Below are positions 16,149 to 22,832 of a stretch of 53,365 bases of DNA, one piece after another. Both the position numbers and the translations under genes were made by a program. This DNA comes from UM-FILTER-42-14 sp964586055 (GTDB lineage Bacteria > Patescibacteriota > Microgenomatia > UBA1400 > PJMF01), in contig CAZPFX010000004.1 of the NCBI GenBank assembly GCA_964586055.1, positions 1 through 53,365 of the forward strand, written 5' to 3'. The notes below the pieces were generated by a model, which saw only the letters and a program-made list of their open reading frames with translations, did no database searches and was not told the DNA's origin. How positions within the stretch are numbered: position 1 is the stretch's first letter; the number at the start of each line of letters is the position of its first letter.

Positions 16149-16710
16149 AAAGACTACAACCAAAAAAAGTGTGGCTGATTCTGTCATGGAGCAAATAGAA
16201 AAAAGACATGTAAAAATGAGGCCACGCTGGTATTTCATGGCGGGTTCATTTATGTTGGGAATTGGTTTTGTGAGTGCGATATTTATCAGCGTCGCTTTAC
16301 TACTTCTCACCATCCATTACTTCTCTATTTTTGGAGAGGTCGAACATTTTAATCCCAATAGACCAAATTGGTGGCAGGTTTTACTCAGGACATTTCCGTG
16401 GGATTACCTTCTTTTAACAATCATAAGCACTGCTGCTGGATTCAAGTTGCTAAAGAAATACGACGCAACTTATAAATTTGATTGGAAAATATTAGCGTCG
16501 GCTTTAGTTATAAGTACGCTTGTTGTGACCTTGCTAGTAAATGCAACAGGGCTGCCAAGAAAGATTCTTAATCGCACGCCAATGCATCCAAGGATGGAAG
16601 AGAGAATGTTTGAGCAGCGAAGACGTTTCTCTCTCGAAGGAGAAGATTCGGTTGAAAGAAAACTTCCTCCTCGTCCGTATTATGGACAGCCACGCACAAC
16701 AGAAAATTAG
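16138..16710 (+). CDS. Membrane protein, candidate anti-sigma factor (190 aa)
   Basis: A lysine-rich cytoplasmic N-terminus (about 1-30) is followed by three hydrophobic segments (about 31-60, 83-101 and 113-134) and a charged Arg/Pro-rich C-terminal tail. No zinc HxxxCxxC anti-sigma motif is present. The 11-base overlap with the ECF sigma gene implies coupled translation, and such partners usually restrain the sigma factor at the membrane. That role is inferred from context only. Confidence 0.6.
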   Translation: MPNKKTTTKKSVADSVMEQIEKRHVKMRPRWYFMAGSFMLGIGFVSAIFISVALLLLTIHYFSIFGEVEHFNPNRPNWWQVLLRTFPWDYLLLTIISTAAGFKLLKKYDATYKFDWKILASALVISTLVVTLLVNATGLPRKILNRTPMHPRMEERMFEQRRRFSLEGEDSVERKLPPRPYYGQPRTTEN

Positions 16711-16739
16711 TATAAAAAGCGTGGTAAAAGAAAGTAAAT

Positions 16740-17132
16740 ATGCACAAAACATCTTTTGCATTAGGTCTAGCAGCAGCAGCTGTGATTGGAGGAGCATTTG
16801 TCTTCACGTCTAAGGGAATTCAAGCCCAAGATGTGACTTCAGATTTAGCTCCATGTTCCGGCGGCCGCGGTGGCTATGAGAAGCGTGAAGAGATGAAAAC
16901 AGTTATGGAGAATGGTGATTTCGCAGCTTGGAAAGAGCTGGCTGCCGATCGACCAGTAGCTGCAAACATTGACACCGAAGAGAAGTTTCAAAAGCTTCAG
17001 CAAGCTCATCAATACCGCATGGATGGTAACGAAGAAGCAGCCGAAGCAATTCGTGACGAGCTTGGTTTGCCAGAGCACGGTCCAAGAGGTGGTGGTCCAC
17101 GAGATGGCAGTGGCATGGGTCGAAATAGATAA
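16740..17132 (+). CDS. Small exported protein following the sigma/anti-sigma pair (130 aa)
   Basis: A Sec signal peptide (about 1-29, cleavage after GIQA) leads to a small helical domain (about 50-108) rich in Glu, Ala and Gln, then a Gly/Arg-rich disordered tail (GPRGGGPRDG). The layout recalls small exported stress-related helical proteins that accompany ECF systems, but no family motif proves it. One Cys lies just after the signal peptide (LAPCSGG); it is too far from the hydrophobic core to be a lipobox. An intrinsic terminator follows at 17159. Confidence 0.6.
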   Translation: MHKTSFALGLAAAAVIGGAFVFTSKGIQAQDVTSDLAPCSGGRGGYEKREEMKTVMENGDFAAWKELAADRPVAANIDTEEKFQKLQQAHQYRMDGNEEAAEAIRDELGLPEHGPRGGGPRDGSGMGRNR

Positions 17133-17158
17133 AAAAATCTAAGTAGGACAGAACTTAA

Positions 17159-17190
17159 GGGGCAGTCTTACCGGCTGCCTCTTTTGTTTT
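17159..17190 (+). terminator. Intrinsic terminator after the sigma-factor operon
   Basis: GGGGCAG at 17159-17165 pairs with CTGCCTC at 17175-17181 (seven pairs, one G-U) around a nine-base loop, followed by TTTTGTTTT. This ends the 15576-17132 operon. Confidence 0.75.
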
Positions 17191-17198
17191 CAGTTGTG

Positions 17199-17204
17199 TA
17201 GAAT
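17199..17204 (+). promoter_or_regulatory. -10 box TAGAAT before the FnIII protein gene
   Basis: TAGAAT lies 11 bases before ATG 17216, just after the terminator. The leader would be about five bases, too short for a Shine-Dalgarno. Confidence 0.4.
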
Positions 17205-17215
17205 GCGAGCAATAC

Positions 17216-18277
17216 ATGTGGTTGCTTTTGATCATTCTCATTTTAATTATTCCTCCAAAGGCCAGGGCTCTAGAGTCTGATTGGAGGATTCAATGTACTT
17301 CAGATAATCGTTGTAAAAATATTGGGCAAGTAAGCGCTATTTTTTCTGAACCAAATATCGTTCCCGGACAGGCTTTCACAAGGACTCTGACCATCGATAA
17401 TAAGCAAAAACTTCATACATGCCAGCTTTATTTACGTCTGCAAAACTCATCAAGTGTTTCTGATCTAGGCTTGGATCCAGCTTTATTAGTTACGGCAGTC
17501 ACTAATGGTTCAACATTTATATCAAATATTCCTTTAGCTACTTTAGAGACGGAGGCGATGCCAAGATATGTTGGAAGTTTAAACCCGCTTACAGAAAAAG
17601 ACTACGACATTACTATCTTATTTGATCCTAAGGCTGGCAATGAATATCAGGGAAAGTCCTCGGTCTTTGACATCTCCGCAACCGTTAGTTGTGTCACCGA
17701 TGATGAGCTGCCAGTTGCTTTTGAAGAACACGTTGACTTGCCAATTTATACCCCTCAGGAAGAGTTTGTTTTGGATCAGGGTTGTGTCGCCAAGGCGCCG
17801 ACAAAAACTCCAGAATTAAAACTTGATAATTTCTCGGAACAAAGAGGAACTGTGACCTTTACTTGGAAAAATATTGCTAATGCAGACGAATATGTCTTAG
17901 AGTTTGGTACAGAGTCTGGATCTAGCGTATTTAAGCATCGAGGAATTCAGAAATCACCCTACGCAGTTTCCGGATTAGTCTTTCCCGGAGAATACTATTT
18001 TCGAGTCACACCATTCAATGACTGTGCTAAAGGCCCTGAGTCCAATGAAGTAATCGTGCGCTCTATTGAGGGATCAGTGGCCCCTGAGACATTGGAACAA
18101 GAACAAAATAGGTCGAAGATTTTGGGGGCTCAGGAAAAAATTGTTGAAGATGACCAGGTGTCAGAATTTAGAATAGAAAAGAAGCCGGGATGGGGAATCA
18201 CGGTAGCGGGGCTTATCTTATTTTTGGTATTCTTCCTCTTTCGCCTTTGGCACAAATTTCGTCGAAAAAATCAATAA
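17216..18277 (+). CDS. Surface protein with fibronectin type III domain and C-terminal anchor (353 aa)
   Basis: The signal peptide (1-19) is followed by a beta-rich N-terminal domain (about 35-165) with several Cys that may pair outside the cell. A fibronectin type III-like domain spans about 205-282 (VTFTWKNIANADEYVLEF, then YYFRVTPFNDC). A spacer and one membrane helix with a basic stop (about 324-345, then FRRKNQ) end the protein. It is probably held by the helix itself, as no LPxTG is present. Its binding partner is unknown. It stands alone between a terminator and the 390-bp regulatory gap. Confidence 0.68.
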   Translation: MWLLLIILILIIPPKARALESDWRIQCTSDNRCKNIGQVSAIFSEPNIVPGQAFTRTLTIDNKQKLHTCQLYLRLQNSSSVSDLGLDPALLVTAVTNGSTFISNIPLATLETEAMPRYVGSLNPLTEKDYDITILFDPKAGNEYQGKSSVFDISATVSCVTDDELPVAFEEHVDLPIYTPQEEFVLDQGCVAKAPTKTPELKLDNFSEQRGTVTFTWKNIANADEYVLEFGTESGSSVFKHRGIQKSPYAVSGLVFPGEYYFRVTPFNDCAKGPESNEVIVRSIEGSVAPETLEQEQNRSKILGAQEKIVEDDQVSEFRIEKKPGWGITVAGLILFLVFFLFRLWHKFRRKNQ

Positions 18278-18422
18278 AACATACTTGTTATGTAATTTCT
18301 CTTACAGATATGACTAAAATCATGGTTTAGTATAGTCGAACCACATTCTCATAGTAATAAAAAAAGCCTGATACAAAGTCCTATATAAAGTATCTCATAT
18401 TTATTGTTATAGTTTGAATTAG

Positions 18423-18452
18423 TTGACAACCAGATGTGCTTATGACTATTCT
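18423..18452 (+). promoter_or_regulatory. Candidate distal promoter TTGACA-N18-TATTCT
   Basis: A consensus -35 TTGACA and a reasonable -10 TATTCT, about 215 bases before the TasA-like ATG. If used, the transcript would have a long leader or be a separate small RNA. Confidence 0.4.
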
Positions 18453-18588
18453 TATTAGCAAGCACATTGCGTAGCTCGTTATTAACAAGCCGCAGTATAT
18501 CGATATCAATCTTTGTAGTACTAGCGTACGCATTGAATAAATAGCCGATACACAGCAGATAATAACGTAATACATATTAAATATATTT

Positions 18589-18616
18589 TTGTTGTAGGAA
18601 TGTGCTGATATATACA
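18589..18616 (+). promoter_or_regulatory. Candidate proximal promoter TTGTTG-N16-TATACA
   Basis: The -35 TTGTTG (18589-18594) and -10 TATACA (18611-18616) are spaced 16 bases apart. The -10 overlaps the palindrome at 18613-18627, a layout typical of a repressor operator. Confidence 0.4.
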
Positions 18617-18627
18617 CGAATCGTGTA
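18613..18627 (+). promoter_or_regulatory. 15-bp palindrome TACACGAATCGTGTA, possible operator
   Basis: Seven-base arms TACACGA and TCGTGTA are perfect inverted repeats around a single central A. The position across the -10 region suggests a dimeric regulator site. No regulator gene is adjacent. Confidence 0.45.
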
Positions 18628-18650
18628 GCCTAATAACAAAAATATATACG

Positions 18651-18667
18651 AAAGGAGGGTTTCCCTC
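18651..18667 (+). promoter_or_regulatory. Shine-Dalgarno inside a hairpin before the TasA-like gene
   Basis: AAAGGAGGG is a very strong ribosome binding site, but GAGGG (18655-18659) can pair with CCCTC (18663-18667) around TTT, right up to the ATG at 18668. Folding would hide the site, so translation may be controlled. Confidence 0.45.
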
Positions 18668-19285
18668 ATGAATAAAAAAGTATTGATGGGTCTTGGTGCC
18701 CTGATAGTTGTTGGTGCTGGAACAGCTGCTTCGTTCGCATTGTTCTCAGATGTAGAAACAAGTGGTTCTAACACATTCGCCGCTGGTACGCTCGATATGA
18801 GCGTTGGTGGGGCTAATGGAACCGCTTTCGAGAGTTTCAATATTGAAAACATCGGTGGCACAGGTGGCTATTCTGGTGGAAAAACATGGACAATCACTAA
18901 CAGTGGTTCAGTTCCAGGTAATTTAACCTTCCAGATGAACGACCTTGTTAACAATGACAATGGTTGTAATGAGCCGGAGGCACTTGTTGACACATCATGT
19001 GGTAACCCTGGACCAGGAGATGGTGAGCTTGGCGCAGCGATAAGTACAACAGTACTAGTCAACGGCAATACAACGCCAGTGGTAAGTTCTAACTTGGCTT
19101 CGGAGCCAGCTTACAAAACTCAATGGGATGCCAACGCAGGTACAGTTACGATTCCAGCCGGTGGAACTGCTACTGTGACAATGAACTGGTCAACAGACCC
19201 AACTAGCTACGGAAATGAAATCCAAAGTGATGGGGTATCGTTCCAACTTCAGTACGACCTGACACAGGTAGTACCAACAAACTAG
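18668..19285 (+). CDS. TasA/camelysin-like SipW-dependent exported protein (205 aa)
   Basis: Family members form extracellular fibres (TasA) or cell-surface proteins (camelysin, CalY). The N-terminus matches the SipW-cognate signal: a hydrophobic segment with GAGTAASFALFSD at 16-28, then ETSGSNTFAAGTLD. The rest is one beta-sandwich of about 160 residues with GKTWTITNSGSVPGNLT and the shared INxxGC.EPE.LVD.SC stretch (two Cys, possible disulfide). The start is fixed by the AAAGGAGGG site. It is a close relative of the 20550 product, and a SipW peptidase gene follows immediately. Function as a fibre subunit is inferred from family and context. Confidence 0.85.
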   Translation: MNKKVLMGLGALIVVGAGTAASFALFSDVETSGSNTFAAGTLDMSVGGANGTAFESFNIENIGGTGGYSGGKTWTITNSGSVPGNLTFQMNDLVNNDNGCNEPEALVDTSCGNPGPGDGELGAAISTTVLVNGNTTPVVSSNLASEPAYKTQWDANAGTVTIPAGGTATVTMNWSTDPTSYGNEIQSDGVSFQLQYDLTQVVPTN

Positions 19286-19320
19286 TAACGTAGTTGGTTA
19301 ACAACACGAAATTGAACAAT

Positions 19321-19350
19321 CAAGGGGGAGTGGACAGACCACTCCCCTTG
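19321..19350 (+). terminator. Strong hairpin between TasA-like gene and SipW gene
   Basis: CAAGGGGGAGTGG at 19321-19333 pairs with CCACTCCCCTTG at 19339-19350 over ACAGA, about 12 pairs with one bulge. Only a weak U-rich stretch (TTGGTT) follows. It may be a leaky terminator or an mRNA-stabilising stem that lets the fibre gene be expressed above the peptidase gene. Confidence 0.6.
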
Positions 19351-19359
19351 GTTGGTTAA

Positions 19360-19908
19360 ATGACATATATGAAAACATTCTCTGTCATCAAAGATATTTT
19401 TGACTTCCTACTTTGGATGGTTATTTTTGTATTTGTTGGCTTGGTCGCAGTGAACTGGATTTCTCAAAGACCAAATTCTCCGCTGCCTTTTCTGTCATTT
19501 GTTATCCAATCAGGCTCAATGGAACCAACGATTATGACCGGAGACATGATTGTTGATAGAACTGACAGGGCGTTTGGCGTCGATACCATAATTACTTTTA
19601 AAGATCCACAGGGCCACACCATTACTCATAGAATTATTAAGATAGATAAGAGTGAAAATGGCTCGCTTGGGTTTATCACCAAGGGCGACAACAATGAAGA
19701 TCCTGATGGCTATGTTACGCCTCCAAGTAAGGTGCTTGGCACCTGGTGGTTTACCATTCCTAAACTCGGATACATTTTAGTTTATTCTCGCTCTTTTTTT
19801 GGCATTACAGTCATTGTCAGTCTTTTTGCAGGCTGGATAGTTAGTGAACAGGTGTGGAATTATCTTCGTAAAAAACAAAAGGCACGAGAAGAGGCCAGCG
19901 GTGAGTAA
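19360..19908 (+). CDS. sipW: SipW-type signal peptidase I (182 aa)
   Basis: Cleaves the signal peptides of TasA-like proteins outside the membrane. Two membrane helices (about 10-33 and 146-165) flank the catalytic domain. The Ser motif SGSMEP is at 51-56 (Ser53). The second motif reads ITHRI with His90, where ordinary bacterial enzymes have Lys; this Ser-His type is that of SipW and eukaryotic ER peptidases. A later GDNN motif supplies the Asp. Either ATG 19360 or ATG 19369 could start translation; a weak -10 TAAATG lies six bases before 19369. It sits right after the TasA-like gene. Confidence 0.9.
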   Translation: MTYMKTFSVIKDIFDFLLWMVIFVFVGLVAVNWISQRPNSPLPFLSFVIQSGSMEPTIMTGDMIVDRTDRAFGVDTIITFKDPQGHTITHRIIKIDKSENGSLGFITKGDNNEDPDGYVTPPSKVLGTWWFTIPKLGYILVYSRSFFGITVIVSLFAGWIVSEQVWNYLRKKQKAREEASGE

Positions 19909-19914
19909 TGTCTT

Positions 19915-20505
19915 GTGTGGTATCAGAAAATTAAAACCGTTGCACGATTGACGCTAATAGTCTCAGTCGTATTACTATTCGCACAGGCGACAGATGCGGA
20001 TCTGCTTGATCGTGAGCAAATTGGACCCAATATAGTCCGCGCCTCAACTTTAGACTTTGCCAATCTTGACACAGCTAATGAAACTGGCAAATCGCTTTTA
20101 TTCTCAATCCAAGGATTAGTTCCAACTGGTTTCCAAGTCGAGTCAGTTAGAATTAGAAATGAAGGGGAATTGGCTTTTCAGTATTCAATTTCAGCCGTGA
20201 AGACAGCTGGCGACGATGCATTTTGCTCTGCTCTAAAAATGAGAGTTTTTTCTAACTGGACGACAAAATATGACAGCAATTTACTTGCTTTAAGTTATGT
20301 GGCCGACATGGCGGAGGGCGATACGCAAGATCTTGTTTTCTCTCTTGGATTAGACGATTCGAGCGAATCTCTGATCGGTCAGAACTGTGCATTTAATTTG
20401 GTAATAAATACAATTCAAGAAACACAAAATGGCACTATGCGTTTTTATGATCAAGAGGTCCTGCAATCGCAGGTGACCGCAGGAGTCTGGACGATTGGAA
20501 GCTAA
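19915..20505 (+). CDS. Exported protein of the TasA-SipW cassette (196 aa)
   Basis: A hydrophobic signal segment (about 8-28) is followed by DADLLDREQIGPNIVRASTLDF, which follows the plan of SipW-dependent signals (acidic stretch, then N.F.AGTLDL) loosely. The mature part is beta-rich, has two Cys (near 102 and 164) and ends in VTAGVWTIGS. It may be a divergent camelysin-like protein or an assembly partner, like TapA beside TasA in Bacillus, though no TapA similarity is evident. The start is GTG 19915, six bases after the sipW stop. Confidence 0.62.
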   Translation: MWYQKIKTVARLTLIVSVVLLFAQATDADLLDREQIGPNIVRASTLDFANLDTANETGKSLLFSIQGLVPTGFQVESVRIRNEGELAFQYSISAVKTAGDDAFCSALKMRVFSNWTTKYDSNLLALSYVADMAEGDTQDLVFSLGLDDSSESLIGQNCAFNLVINTIQETQNGTMRFYDQEVLQSQVTAGVWTIGS

Positions 20506-20532
20506 ATTGCAGACTCATATGTATTAGTGATG

Positions 20533-20538
20533 TATAGT
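20533..20538 (+). promoter_or_regulatory. -10 box TATAGT before the second TasA-like gene
   Basis: TATAGT ends 11 bases before ATG 20550. The ATG at 20541 is only two bases after the box, too close for a normal transcript start, so 20550 is preferred. Confidence 0.4.
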
Positions 20539-20549
20539 AGATGGACAAA

Positions 20550-21185
20550 ATGCACAAAGAAAAAAAAGTCATTCAAAGTATCTTTATTATTTCCTTTACC
20601 TTGGCAATTGTTGGCTTTACTCTAACGCAAAGTTTATTCAGAGATAGCGAGACGTCTGATACAAGCACATTTGTTGTCGGTACTCTAGATATGGAAGTCC
20701 TTGGACCGGGAGGTAAGGCTGCTGAGACGATTGAGGTTCTCAACATTGGCTCTAGCGGCGTGGTTAGCGGTGGCAAGACCTGGGTTATTAAAAATGTTGG
20801 GACTCTCCCGGGAGAACTAACAATGGGCATTGAAAGTCTCTCAAATAATGAAAATGGTTGTAATGAGCCAGAATCACTTGTCGATTCTAGTTGCGAGAAT
20901 CCAGGAGCAGGTCAGGGAGAGCTTGGTGCAGTCGTGGCGACACAAGTATTCATTCAAGACGGCAACCATCCTGATCCAATTATTTCTAGTAATCTGTCGA
21001 ACGCAGCGGCAAATCAGTACTCACTTCAGTGGCACGCCAATGCTGGCACAATAACTATTCCAGCGGGAGGAGTCCTTGAGGTTTCTCTGCAGTGGACGAC
21101 AGAAGCCCAGAGTTTTGAGAACGAAATTCAGTCAGATAGTGTTATTTTCGACGTAATTTTTGATCTACAACAGGTGCTGATATAG
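20550..21185 (+). CDS. Second TasA/camelysin-like SipW-dependent protein (211 aa)
   Basis: A paralogue of the 18668 product: SLFRDSETSDTSTFVVGTLD in the signal region, GKTWVIKNVGTLPGELT, the NENGCNEPESLVDSSC stretch, the NAGTITIPAGG stretch and the ENEIQSDSVIFD end all align one to one. The signal-region residue before the acidic stretch is Arg (FRD) rather than Ser (FSD). It precedes a second SipW gene by 14 bases. ATG 20541 adds three residues but lies too near the -10 box. The two copies could be alternative subunits or a major and minor fibre component. Confidence 0.85.
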   Translation: MHKEKKVIQSIFIISFTLAIVGFTLTQSLFRDSETSDTSTFVVGTLDMEVLGPGGKAAETIEVLNIGSSGVVSGGKTWVIKNVGTLPGELTMGIESLSNNENGCNEPESLVDSSCENPGAGQGELGAVVATQVFIQDGNHPDPIISSNLSNAAANQYSLQWHANAGTITIPAGGVLEVSLQWTTEAQSFENEIQSDSVIFDVIFDLQQVLI

Positions 21186-21199
21186 GAGGGCGAACTCAT

Positions 21200-21718
21200 A
21201 TGTCAAGAAAACCACGCTCAATTGCTGGCTCGTTTTTAACTCTTATTTTTTGGATAGCGCTCACGGTCGGCGTGCTTTTAATTGTTTTCAGAATTCTAGT
21301 TTCTATGGGCATGAAACCTCCGGTGCGTTCATATGTAGTTCAGTCTGGCTCAATGGAGCCGAGCATCATGACGGGGGATGTGATTCTGATTCAAGATCAA
21401 CCAAGCTACGGTATTAGCGATGTGGTCACCTTTCATGATGAAAGGAAGCGAGTGGTAACTCACCGCATTGTTGAGAAAACGGGAGAAGGTGCTCAGGCAG
21501 TTTTTTTGACCAAAGGAGACGCCAACCGTTCCATTGATATCGAGCAAATTCCCACTACTGCGATTATAGGCAAAGTTACTATGACTGTTCCAAAACTTGG
21601 TTTTGCTGTAAATTTTGCTAAAAGTACTTTGGGAGTTATTTTATTAGTTATCGTGCCGGCGACTATAATTATTTATGACGAGTTGAGTGTTATTTCTTCA
21701 AGTTACAGGCGTCGCTAA
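21200..21718 (+). CDS. sipW: Second SipW-type signal peptidase I (172 aa)
   Basis: Same layout as the 19360 product: N-terminal membrane helix (about 10-35), catalytic SGSMEP at 49-54 (Ser51), VTHRI with His88 in place of Lys, a later GDANRS motif and a C-terminal helix (about 139-160). A clear TAGGAGGG Shine-Dalgarno at 21183-21190 sets ATG 21200. The peptidases differ considerably outside the motifs, which fits each serving its own TasA-like neighbour. Confidence 0.9.
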   Translation: MSRKPRSIAGSFLTLIFWIALTVGVLLIVFRILVSMGMKPPVRSYVVQSGSMEPSIMTGDVILIQDQPSYGISDVVTFHDERKRVVTHRIVEKTGEGAQAVFLTKGDANRSIDIEQIPTTAIIGKVTMTVPKLGFAVNFAKSTLGVILLVIVPATIIIYDELSVISSSYRRR

Positions 21719-22082
21719 CTTTGTAGAAAAGCGATTAGTTTGTTTCTGATAGATTTTTCAACTTCACTGTTTTCTTGAATTGGCGGTAAANNNNNNNNNN
21801 NNNNNNNNNNNNNNNNNNNNNNNNNNNNNNNNNNNNNNNNNNNNNNNNNNNNNNNNNNNNNNNNNNNNNNNNNNNNNNNNNNNNNNNNNNTAGTTTGTTT
21901 CTGATAGATTTTTCAACTTCACTGTTTTCTTGAATTGGCGGTAAAAGGTCTAGGATTGTTTCTGCGTCTTCTCTGCTAATCTCAAAGCGCGTTTCAACCT
22001 CACCATCAGGGGAGAATCTCGGCAATTTCTTGCTAAGATAAAAACATTCATTTGTAGTAAATTTAACAATTCCTCTTAGCAT
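21715..22082 (-). CDS. Small hypothetical protein (70 aa once the false gap is removed)
   Basis: As given, the frame runs from ATG 22082 into 100 N and then changes frame. If the two 55-base copies flanking the N run are merged, the frame continues through NKL to IAFLQS and a stop at 21715-21717, overlapping the sipW stop, giving a 70-residue soluble acidic protein. No family was recognised. The start has TATAAC six bases upstream on this strand. The gene is intact in the genome, I infer, and broken only in the assembly. Confidence 0.6.
21736..21945. repeat. 100-N assembly gap flanked by identical 55-base copies
   Basis: Bases 21736-21790 and 21891-21945 are identical over 55 positions and flank exactly 100 N (21791-21890). 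The copy length equals a common assembler k-mer (55), and joining the copies restores an open frame. The gap is most likely a scaffold join of two contigs that really overlap. Confidence 0.85.
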
Positions 22083-22088
22083 CCTCTT

Positions 22089-22096
22089 GTTATACT
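22089..22096. promoter_or_regulatory. Overlapping divergent -10 boxes
   Basis: TATACT on plus (22091-22096) ends 8 bases before ATG 22105. TATAAC on minus (22089-22094) ends 6 bases before ATG 22082. The boxes share four bases, so only one polymerase could occupy the site at a time. Confidence 0.5.
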
Positions 22097-22104
22097 ACCA
22101 ACTT

Positions 22105-22521
22105 ATGAAAAATTATATTCTCCAAATCAGTACTGTTATATTCGCCGGGGTGGTTTTCTCAGCTTGCATTAAGTCCCCAGCTGAGACAGAAGTTTTGGCT
22201 CCGGAAGTAATGCCTGAAGAGACCCCTGTGGTTATGGAATCAGAGTCACCAGAGATGACTGACTCAGCCGCCATGATTACTCTCGAAACCATCGCTATGC
22301 ATGACACTCCAGAAGATTGTTGGTTTGCTGTTGAAGGCAAGGTTTATGATGTTTCTCCTTACATTGCCAGCGGCAAGCACCCAGGAGACGAAGCTATATT
22401 ATTAGGTTGCGGTAAGGATGCTACAGAAATGTTTAACAGTCGTCCAGGAGATGGAACTTCACACTCTGAGAAAGCTCGCTCCTTTTTGCCAACTTTCCAA
22501 ATTGGCGAGCTTTCCCAATAA
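22105..22521 (+). CDS. Lipoprotein with cytochrome-b5-like haem-binding domain (138 aa)
   Basis: The signal peptide ends in a lipobox-like VVFSAC (Cys near 21), so the protein is probably lipid-anchored outside the membrane. After an acidic, Pro/Glu-rich linker, residues 60-136 match cytochrome b5: TLETIAMHDTPEDCWFAVEG, VYDVSPYI, KHPGDEAI (first haem His, usual HPGG) and TSHSEKA (second His). It may carry electrons or sense haem at the surface. A TTG at 22087 extends the frame but overlaps the -10 box; ATG 22105 is preferred. Redox partners are not evident nearby. Confidence 0.85.
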   Translation: MKNYILQISTVIFAGVVFSACIKSPAETEVLAPEVMPEETPVVMESESPEMTDSAAMITLETIAMHDTPEDCWFAVEGKVYDVSPYIASGKHPGDEAILLGCGKDATEMFNSRPGDGTSHSEKARSFLPTFQIGELSQ

Positions 22522-22550
22522 ATTGATCTAGATTGAGCATTTTTGCCATC

Positions 22551-22580
22551 TTGCTAGTTTCGGGTTTATTTCTGTAAAGT
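22551..22580 (+). promoter_or_regulatory. Promoter TTGCTA-N18-TAAAGT for the DNA-repair trio
   Basis: The -35 TTGCTA (22551-22556) and -10 TAAAGT (22575-22580) are 18 bases apart; the box ends 6 bases before ATG 22587, giving a leaderless mRNA. Confidence 0.55.
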
Positions 22581-22586
22581 ACAGTA

Positions 22587-22832
22587 ATGTACCAAACAAT
22601 ACACGAATCAGTTGCGGTTGCTGGAGTTTATAAAAAGGCCGAATTTACTCCAAAAAAATTTCTTTGGCAGAAAAAAATATATCCGGTAGATGAACTTACT
22701 TTTGTCAGCGACCTCAGGGATGGCAAGACAAAAAAAAGAAGATTCTCTTTAGTTTCTGGTGGCAATAGTTATCACCTTTTATTTGATCGCGATAGAGAAA
22801 CGTGGATGCTAGAGGAGGTCTGGTGTGATTGA
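22587..22832 (+). CDS. DUF6504-like partner of the Y-family polymerase (81 aa)
   Basis: The pattern FTPKKFLWQKKIYPVDEL, then FSLVSGGNSYHLLFD and ETWMLEEVW follows the plan of DUF6504 proteins (xFxWrxxxYxV ... yxlxxDxxxxxWxLxxvw), which often accompany DinB/ImuB-like polymerases. The role is unknown; a DNA-damage accessory factor is plausible. Its stop overlaps the polymerase start by 8 bases, so translation is coupled. Confidence 0.65.
   Translation: MYQTIHESVAVAGVYKKAEFTPKKFLWQKKIYPVDELTFVSDLRDGKTKKRRFSLVSGGNSYHLLFDRDRETWMLEEVWCD

Larger units (their letters stand above)
18278..18667 (+). other. 390-bp gene-free regulatory region before the TasA-like cassette
   Basis: AT-rich with no convincing ORF on either strand; a 78-codon minus frame has no protein-like features. 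It holds a candidate promoter TTGACA (18423-18428) to TATTCT (18447-18452) with an 18-base spacer, a second candidate near the gene, a 15-base palindrome and a hairpin over the Shine-Dalgarno. A long leader or a small RNA starting near 18460 is possible. It is by far the longest gap in the window. Confidence 0.55.

Noticed and set aside
18381..18617. 78-codon minus-strand frame in the regulatory gap
   Set aside because: It has no ribosome site, no family resemblance and overlaps the candidate promoters and palindrome.
21736..21945. Direct repeat around the N gap as a real biological repeat or mobile-element target duplication
   Set aside because: The exact 55-base identity, the exactly 100 N filler and the restored reading frame all fit an assembly join better.
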